IMG/VR virus record: IMGVR_UViG_3300025141_000351
Location: 1 to 35,452 of that record
From: a virus
Strand: one strand, 5' to 3'
Length of the DNA stretch: 35,452 nucleotides
Part shown: positions 9,501 through 16,100 of the stretch, one piece after another
Position numbering within the stretch: the stretch's first letter is position 1
Layout of the letters: every line of letters begins with the position of its first letter
Translations under genes and position numbers: made by a program
The notes under the pieces: model-generated
What the model saw: the letters and a program-made list of their open reading frames with translations, nothing else
What the model was told of the DNA's origin: nothing
The model's database searches: none

Positions 9501-10020
9501 GGCGAGGTACTGGTGCGTCAGTAGCTGATATTGAATCGATAGCAGACCGGAAAGCGGTGGCCCACTCAAGCGCCGCTTTGAGTGCATTTTTGTCGGCGGT
9601 TGTGTGTGGTGCATCGGATACAGCATCAAGCGCGTCTTTGGCAGCTAACTGCGCCGCAATTGCTGCATCGCGATTGGCTACAACAACCTGCACCTCTGAG
9701 TCTGGAAAGCTTCCAAAAACTTGCGCTCTGAATTGTTCAAATTGCCACGGGCCGCCGGGCAGCACTTGTTCGGCCATCCACGATGGCACGCTAGCCGGGG
9801 AGAGCGGCGACTTGCTGGCAAAATTGATTCCCGGGTTTGGAAGATAGAAATTCGGCGGTAGCGCTCCGTCAGGTCGCGTCTGTGAGGGCTCCGGATCAAT
9901 TGCCCAGATCCTGTTTGTATAAAATCTAATTGGATCTGAAGCCTGTCCAGATCCATCAGCGCGATCTACATAATGATCGTGGAAAAAAACATTTGCTTTT
10001 TTTGATATTTTTTTACTCAT
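6532..10020 (-). CDS. Large virion protein with two Fn3-like segments (1162 aa)
   Basis: Predicted tail/baseplate protein; no enzymatic motif seen. The N-terminus is Pro-rich and polar, and residues 120-180 are Ala-rich and probably helical. Two stretches look like fibronectin type III folds: about 612-693 (VAYKIVKR to YSYRLYAVVLVYGKRYRYRN) and about 928-1030 (FLLYRTTE to ELKPNQKYYYMARVLGENN). Near residue 732 a small cluster GCAGCKKDPKC could bind a metal or form a disulfide. The C-terminal ~65 residues are basic and strand-like (KYKLRITSTKTKRRVDLNIT). The ATG at 10020 shares a base with the preceding stop (TAATG) and has only a weak GAG upstream, so translation is probably coupled. A receptor- or partner-binding role is inference from the modules. 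Confidence 0.7.
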   Translation of the reverse strand: MSKKISKKANVFFHDHYVDRADGSGQASDPIRFYTNRIWAIDPEPSQTRPDGALPPNFYLPNPGINFASKSPLSPASVPSWMAEQVLPGGPWQFEQFRAQVFGSFPDSEVQVVVANRDAAIAAQLAAKDALDAVSDAPHTTADKNALKAALEWATAFRSAIDSISATDAPVPRLNWEIRGMQGEPETVNKFGTTIRYDDNPTRPANVTLVNVPEYMRPVAQEYEGLDADPNSNFFFGKYSGYTSLQLGAIKDKIFGKIMPPLTTGDAKMTWHYLEKMDGKPNGASRNWAVMPFELSAKEEAAEWSKTHKLMKVTMDKSKWFYDYNFLYRSYETDITYPNYPWRFGVVHNIHSYSKCHHDASINEANLQMFYENHMQPSHGAGSMGKDANNICQYSANYKTPTNIAIAADTLSNPEVDKIELKEKIDYPFYNAIQFTPQFGVLGQEDPVTRQAPIMLGHMVEGRGFAALTHGAFRQHTNKLIANEKNEIEGYIYESADYKLPHAVKLQSYGDYAGTPPTDMEKAKELKDSQFKSDISLKQYIYGPGDAELKDLSTWQDRRLGFGSIKDFKKSKPDSFNLLSMANRAFASLGISPYVTYGEAKSLGAFARNEIVAYKIVKRAAGALGDGIVSNFYVFPNHEWTGVAQLGLQYNQDGNIVFSAPSMHEYIDTQIKYDEKYSYRLYAVVLVYGKRYRYRNIECKLPSIEYYKEPEGYPDCKWLTKDVKSEEKPILMSGCAGCKKDPKCVWYVDPAGDSTKAGPINLDSAEEAFEKYPLMWSKTHPNKAPGMAKFGEGKWKSESQEFDFSALIEEEPSMRFVEVPLLKPQSWDMTDEDEFDPKNQTVAYSPKPVKTMPPRPPLLHIYPYKGVNDKILILFEKGLGNVIKETTKDERKKFSWEENVPALDPKDTDHLEDEMVMFTGKFKAKNFLLYRTTEMPQSYDDFGTYNKDVPTTNAYKVLNPPAGVNQAKWVSGQEQEAATGKKYMPTGEAWDTAHIIDELKPNQKYYYMARVLGENNEISYSSVVYSVELVDEGGVIMPVVESVEIKDFPDIEKAKRKKSIFFKEKLRIDPSFLQVAPQKNGDLGYEEESTFEHELNQHLSNREEFFNDKVKLPKYKLRITSTKTKRRVDLNITFRKRKITSTSDASYDIILDDGEVVRSGVK

Positions 10021-12125
10021 TAAATGTTACTCAACACAAAATACTTATTTGTAATTACTTCTCTATTCTTAATTCTAACCAAATTAAAACCGGAATCTAA
10101 AATTGAAGCAGCACCTATATTTTCCCATATGGGCTGAAAGCCGATTAAATTTTTATTAGTAGAATAGCCTGTTAATATTTCCAACTCCACAAAACCGCTG
10201 AGTGCGGCTCCTAAAACTATTTCCTCTTTCAAAAAAGTTTCTTTATACGCCGTTTCCTTGCTATATCTCGTATTAGTAATCATTGTATTACTAAAATTAG
10301 CTGGTGATTTTGACAACTCGCTATATTCTGTATCCGTTCCAGTAGTTGCGAATAATATGTCCTCTTTAAATGTTTTTATTTGGTACAGTGGCGGCCTTGC
10401 TGATGTAGTGATAGAATCAGCTTGTTGGATCGGCGTGGTTAAAAGATTTTGAATTTGTGTTATAGACAAGTGTCTAAGACCAGTGGGCGACTCGCCGGCT
10501 CCGTCGACTAAAATTGGTGACTCCTTATCGTCGTTCGCCGAAATCTTTATATTGGCTTTTTCTGAAAAGAAGACATTAGTTCCTTTGTTTTTTGAATTCT
10601 GTGCCATCTTTATAGTGCCATCAACATATTGATCTTTTTTAAGCACCATTTCTTGTTCCACTACAGCTAAAAATTTATTTAATAAAAACAAAACATCATC
10701 AATATTTTCCGGAGCAATGCTCAAACTAGCATCTGTAGCTAGCCTGTGAACAAAAGCAAAACTACGTGGAAGGCCGCCGGCACCCATCAATGTATGTTCG
10801 TGTGGGGGCAAGCCCGGGCTGCCGAATTCATCTTTGCATTTCGGGTAACAAGAGCTTTGGGCTGTCGCGACGGCGGCGGCGACAAGATCGTGTTGATGGC
10901 AGATTTCCTCTGCCAGTGGGCTGCAAGCCAACAAAGAAGTGCCACTGCCATCCGGGTTCATTGTATATACGTGCTTGTGGCCGTTATCTTCGCTAGTGTA
11001 TGCATTATACCACAAGGCCGCCAGACTTATAATTTCTGCAAAGCTTTTCTTTGCAGAGTCTATACCCACATTTCCACTTTTAATAAAAAGCAAATTTTCA
11101 CGAATAGTTTTTAATTCTTCAAATATTTTTCCCACCTTATTGCGTGAAAGATCTTCAATGGTTATTAAAAATTCATACTCATAGGCGCGCCTTCGAAGGA
11201 AATTTCCATCTCTAGCAACAAATGAAACAATACCCATGTTATTTGATGTATTTAAATCTACCCTCTTTAAAGTGATTTTTTCCGAAGGGTCTTCTGATAT
11301 GTTTTCTCTTTTTTTGTTTTTAAATTTATATTTAATAATTTGCACATCTTTTATACTAGAATTAAGCTCTTCAGTTGTTAATAAATTGGCATTCCAAGAG
11401 TTCTTTTTTAAAATGGTGTTAACATCAACAGATATTATTAATCCTAAAGTATCGTCATCATATGGCGTTGTATAAAACCTAATCAATGGAGCCTCAAGTA
11501 AAAATCTCGGCTTCTCTTGAATCCGGCGGCCCTGTTCCCCGTCTAGGCCCACTCTTAAATCATAAATTGGAAATTCAGATTCTAAGGCCCTTCCATCATG
11601 AGAATAGTTTACGATCCAGCTTGAAGATTTCTTATCCTCTTTGTTAAAAAATATAAAAATACCATGAAAGCATGTGTCAACAATAAAGTTGTCAACCTTA
11701 ATGCTTGTAAGTTCTGATGTTATTCCGCCCGTTATTAAAACAATATCTTTCCCGCCCAACTTAACTTTTTGATTTTTTAAATGCTTTCCGAGGGAATCAG
11801 AAAAAAATACTTTTTTCCATTCTTTAGTCGGATTATCTCGTTTAAATTCATGAAAAACATCACTATTCGAACTATCGAACGCTAAAAACTTATAATCATA
11901 TTCTCCGCTTTCTGCTAAATCTTTATCGAGCCTAAAATTTATAGTACAATTTTTATCATCTATTGTTACCTTTGTTGTCTCAAAAGATAGTATAGAATTC
12001 GGATCTTCATTAAAATAATATTCTTCAACATCCATAGAAGAAGAAACAAAATATTGTGTGGAAGAAGTAGCCGATTTGGTCGACACAGTTGACGTTGGCA
12101 TGATCGGCTGAGAGTGGTACGACAT
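10020..12125 (-). CDS. Virion protein with three His-x-His motifs (701 aa)
   Basis: Probable tail or tail-fibre-associated protein. Residues 380-445 contain three His-x-His pairs, GHKH (383/385), CHQH (410/412) and PHEH (442/444), separated by cysteines including the SCYPKC pair. Such pairs bind zinc or iron in trimeric phage fibre and spike tips (for example T4 gp12), so a metal-stabilised region is plausible. The N-terminal third is beta-rich and charged; the C-terminal third is Thr/Ser/Ile-rich. The frame is open from an ATG at 12197, but that start has no ribosome site and would overlap the previous gene by 59 bases. The ATG at 12125 has AGGAG ten bases upstream and lies just after the previous stop, so I use it. 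It ends in TAATG with the 1162-aa gene. Confidence 0.75.
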   Translation of the reverse strand: MSYHSQPIMPTSTVSTKSATSSTQYFVSSSMDVEEYYFNEDPNSILSFETTKVTIDDKNCTINFRLDKDLAESGEYDYKFLAFDSSNSDVFHEFKRDNPTKEWKKVFFSDSLGKHLKNQKVKLGGKDIVLITGGITSELTSIKVDNFIVDTCFHGIFIFFNKEDKKSSSWIVNYSHDGRALESEFPIYDLRVGLDGEQGRRIQEKPRFLLEAPLIRFYTTPYDDDTLGLIISVDVNTILKKNSWNANLLTTEELNSSIKDVQIIKYKFKNKKRENISEDPSEKITLKRVDLNTSNNMGIVSFVARDGNFLRRRAYEYEFLITIEDLSRNKVGKIFEELKTIRENLLFIKSGNVGIDSAKKSFAEIISLAALWYNAYTSEDNGHKHVYTMNPDGSGTSLLACSPLAEEICHQHDLVAAAVATAQSSCYPKCKDEFGSPGLPPHEHTLMGAGGLPRSFAFVHRLATDASLSIAPENIDDVLFLLNKFLAVVEQEMVLKKDQYVDGTIKMAQNSKNKGTNVFFSEKANIKISANDDKESPILVDGAGESPTGLRHLSITQIQNLLTTPIQQADSITTSARPPLYQIKTFKEDILFATTGTDTEYSELSKSPANFSNTMITNTRYSKETAYKETFLKEEIVLGAALSGFVELEILTGYSTNKNLIGFQPIWENIGAASILDSGFNLVRIKNREVITNKYFVLSNI

Positions 12126-12135
12126 TAACTTTTTT

Positions 12136-12140
12136 CTCCT
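12136..12140 (-). promoter_or_regulatory. Ribosome binding site fixing the start at 12125
   Basis: AGGAG on the minus strand, ten bases before the ATG at 12125 and overlapping the stop codon of the 331-aa gene. It favours this start over the in-frame ATG 72 bases upstream, which has no such site and lies inside the previous gene. Confidence 0.75.
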
Positions 12141-13134
12141 ATCCGCACTCGGTGCCGGGTTTGATCGTAGATGGTGTGGCCAGTGCTGAGTTGTCATAAA
12201 TATATTTTATATCTAATTTTTCGTCCACGTCTTTATCTGTTATAACATTAAAATAATATTCAACAGTTTCTGGGGTGTGCTCTTCTGATGAAAAATACAA
12301 GCGCTTTAGTGTGGGCGCTGGGTTGTCGGCGTCAGTCCCATGTGCATAATCATATTCGAATATTTCCAATGTAAAGTTTTCTGAATCAGATTCGTCAACA
12401 TTTTCTTCTTTTATAGAAAAAACAAAATTATCAGAAGATCTTCTTTGCAGTACCGCATATTCATCGCTGTCTAAAATTTTTCCTTTTGTTCTTAAGCTGG
12501 CAATGATCGCTGGGAAGTCAATACTGGACAAAGTTACATAATCACAATATAATTGTATTTGTGGTATTCTTTCGCCAAAATACTCCGAAGCCCACTCTTT
12601 GACGGCGCCGGCTTTTATCATTCGATCTTCTTCGAAAGGAATAAATTTAACTGAAGGAATAACATTTTCAACAACATCGCCTCCCGTTAATTTGCCGGCG
12701 GTTGGATATGTTGCTTTCGCGCCGGTTGCGGCACCAAAGGCGGCGCTGCCAGATATATAACCTTCAGCAACTTGTATATTCCAAGCTGGCTTATAACTCT
12801 TAAAATTGCTTGATTTGCCAAGCGGCTTAAACCAGTGGTTGTTATAACGAAAATCGGCACCTCGGCCAGCATAATTTTTTTCCGTGCCGGCAAGAGAAGC
12901 CGTCCACTCACACTGAGTCTTGAGTATGACGGCGTTTCTTATTCTTGACTCAGCCTCGTTTTGTTTTTCTTCCAAACTTGTAGCATGATCTGATCCAAAA
13001 GCTTTGTCGTATAAAATTTCATCATCAAAAAAAGCATAATAGTGTGGATTAAAGCCTTCAACAGAAAACAATTCTCTGCCTCGCCTTGTTAAGACTAAAT
13101 CAATTACCTCTTCTTTTTTGTTTAAAAATTCCAT
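12139..13134 (-). CDS. Virion structural protein, VLTRRGRELFS-type N-terminus (331 aa)
   Basis: Function unknown. Its first ~45 residues (EVIDLVLTRRGRELFS, YYAFFDDEILYDKAFG) match the N-terminus of the 313-aa protein at 5526-6467; the remainder is different. The shared segment has an alternating hydrophobic pattern ending in a DDEI-x-Y core, which suggests a small folded docking domain reused on two virion proteins. The C-terminal half (EYYFNVITDKDVDEKLDIKY) is acidic and beta-rich. The ATG at 13134 follows the preceding stop as TAATATG with no Shine-Dalgarno site, so it depends on coupled translation. Placement among giant tail proteins supports a baseplate or tail assignment, but the exact role is not known. 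Confidence 0.72.
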   Translation of the reverse strand: MEFLNKKEEVIDLVLTRRGRELFSVEGFNPHYYAFFDDEILYDKAFGSDHATSLEEKQNEAESRIRNAVILKTQCEWTASLAGTEKNYAGRGADFRYNNHWFKPLGKSSNFKSYKPAWNIQVAEGYISGSAAFGAATGAKATYPTAGKLTGGDVVENVIPSVKFIPFEEDRMIKAGAVKEWASEYFGERIPQIQLYCDYVTLSSIDFPAIIASLRTKGKILDSDEYAVLQRRSSDNFVFSIKEENVDESDSENFTLEIFEYDYAHGTDADNPAPTLKRLYFSSEEHTPETVEYYFNVITDKDVDEKLDIKYIYDNSALATPSTIKPGTECG

Positions 13135-13135
13135 A

Positions 13136-16100
13136 TTATGCTTCGGTCGCAGATCCTGTTACGATAGATTTATTTTCAACCTGCAAAGTCACCTCTAACT
13201 TCCCCATCTCGGCCAACGAAAAATAATCATAAGGCCAATTATAACTGAATTTTGGAGTTTTATAGTGATACTTTGAAGTAACACCAGTATATTTTTCATA
13301 TGTCTCGTAATAATTAGTTTGCGCCTTATATTTAATTTTAAAGATTTTAAATCTCAAATCAGAGGGTAGCTTACCCTCTAGGCCTGCGAGACGCAGCATT
13401 TCAGGGGAAATCATTTCGCCGTCCTTTATCGGGTGGCTAATCTTTATTTTAGTAAGAGTGGCGTCCTGACTAGCCGATCCCTTATTAAAATTGTTTTCCC
13501 AATATTGTTGCAAATCTGTTTTATTAGCAAGCACAGTTGTTTCGAATATATACATAGCAAAAGGCTGCATAGTTTTTCTCACAAAATAATCATAAGCGGT
13601 TACTAAAGGTTCGGTGGACTCATCTCTTGTTTTGACAAAATCAAATTGCGGAATCATAACGTATTTCCTCATCTTATTAATGAGATCAACTATTGAATTT
13701 AAACTCTGTTCTGCCGTTTTGTCCTCCTTAACAATACTATATGCTTCTTCAAATTGCTCAATTGGAATATTAAGAAACTGCTCAATACCCTGTTTATTAG
13801 TATAAAAAGGTATAGCAACGATTGCCTCTTGCAATACTTTTTTGGCCTTAGCTTCGCCAATTCTCTTCTCGCCAAGTTCGAAGCCGGCCATGTCAACTAA
13901 TGAACCAGTTGTAATATTATCAGATAAATCAGAAGATTTTACTTCAAGAAATAACCCTTCGGTTTTCTTAGTAAAGTCTTTACCCTGCTGCTGCCAGATG
14001 CTAGGAAACGGGGAATTATAATCATCAATTGATGGTATGAGCCCGTTTTCTCCTTCATATGCATAATTTCGAATAAGACTTTCCCACTTAGGGGCAACAG
14101 TCCATCTATCCTCATTATCTAAACCAAATATATTAATACTAGAAGACAAAGGCATCGCGCCGGCTGGAGTGCTGCCAAGAGCATTCTCCATGCCTACGTT
14201 CACAAATGTAAATTCTGAATTGTTTGCAATGTCGCTAACAGTAAATGCCCCTTTCAAAAATCTCTCTGGTTCTGAGGCCGCGATTACGGTTGGATCAAAA
14301 ACAATCCTCATATATGACTCATTTTCGCCCATACTCATTGTTGGATTTAGAGATGCGCCCGTGCAGCACTTTTGGCCTTCGACGCAAACAGTAGCCCAAC
14401 CTGATCCTAAAAATGCTGATTTATCTGCATCGTCGGGATCAAGCAGATTCGTCGGGCTTGAAGCCCAGTAGGGCGGCACATGATGAACATAGGGATAAGC
14501 TCCAAACCAATGTGCAGCAGTACTTTGTGCCCACGCACCCTTCTTCTTTATAAAAACATCCATCGCATATTTCTTGATATATGAAGTGTCTGTTGAGTCT
14601 GTTACTCCATTGGCTACCTGTTCTAACGACATATTATTGTCACCGCCGGTCCATAGTTTCTCCCCTGCCATCTTCTCTTGCCACTGTGAAAGCGGCTTGC
14701 TTTTAATTGTTGTTACATTTTGAGTAAAAAAGTCAATTGTTTCTGCAAAAAAGTTATGAGCCATCTTTTCATACACGCCGTCTGTCGCACCAATCGAGCC
14801 TGTGCTGTCTATTGGATTTTCAGGATCCCAATCAAACATTGTTGTTGCTTGATAAATTGGATTAAATTGATTACGCTTTACTTGTTGTGAATAGTGCGCT
14901 GGTTCAAGAATAGCTTCGAAGGGCATGCGATTTTCGTATACATCATGACAGCCGCCTGTTGGCGCTGTTGCTGATTGATTTTGCGTCATATCAACAAAAG
15001 GATAATCAACAGCAATGCCGGCTTTAATAGAGTTATACATAATCCCGGGTGCATAAAATGGAGCCAACACAGTTCTCCACGATTTCTGCGATCCGGTCAA
15101 AGATGCTTCATTTCCATATGATTGACTAAACTGTTCCGCAAGATCCAAAGTGCGATATACTGGATAAAATTCTTTTCTTGGTCTAAATTTGACTAATACA
15201 TCCATAGTCAACTCAATGGCGGTCGGTTCATCATAATGTTGTCGAAAAGTATCCAAATTATTAATCTTGTCAGAATGACTATAAGTTTCTAAATGTAACA
15301 CACCGCTGCCGATCTGGTTATTATCATATACTCCATCAACACGAAGTGTATATGCACCTTTGCCATAATAATCCGTTTCAACTTCACTGTCTATAGTCCT
15401 AATATATTCTGATATTCTAAACTCTGGAAGAATCGAATAGCCTAGAGTTTTTGCCCGAGTTGCTAAATCTGCTGCCCACTTAGCATATGACTCTGGAAAT
15501 GGAGGATAGCCTCCTGTCTCGCCACCGCCGATCGGGAAATAATTAACTGTTACTTCAGACTGTGGCCGGCAATGGCCATAAAATCTACCAAACTTTGCAT
15601 TGACTTCACTGCCGGTTGCAGCTACCGGGCAGGCGCCGCCGTCTGCGCCATACGTGTTCGCCAAGAAGCATGTGTCAAACCTCATTAGCTCGCCAGACTT
15701 CTCCTCTGACGGTGTTGAAGCAGTTACAACCTCCATAGGCCATGAACTGGCTAATATAGTATCTCCTTGCGAGTTGACTCTATAAGATATTCTATCATTT
15801 TGGTCGTCGCTCCAAAATGATTCTTGTATATTAATCCCACCTTCTGATCTTGGCCATGGCGAGCCATATTCAGAATAATAATCCCGAGTACGGCGCCAAT
15901 AATCCCTATTCACAGTAATACTCTTACCAACATTTTCATCACGAGGATAAACAGTTTCAGAATAATTCACCAAAGTCCATGGCCGATCGGCCATTTTTAC
16001 AAATTTTGAATTATCATAATTTGGTATAATATCAAACTCATCATTAAAATCATTCATTCGATTGAGTGGCGTAAATTCGGCTGAGCCCGGACCTACGACC

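Noticed and set aside
9437-9847. Plus-strand open frame of 136 codons
   Set aside because: Antisense to the Ala-rich N-terminal part of the 1162-aa gene; composition is explained by the opposite strand, and no ribosome site or neighbour supports it.
10746-11114. Plus-strand open frame of 122 codons
   Set aside because: Antisense to the 701-aa gene, over its GC-rich His-x-His stretch, where stops are rarer by composition.
12126-12197. Start at 12197 for the His-x-His protein
   Set aside because: No Shine-Dalgarno site and a 59-base overlap with the preceding gene; the ATG at 12125 has AGGAG at proper spacing.
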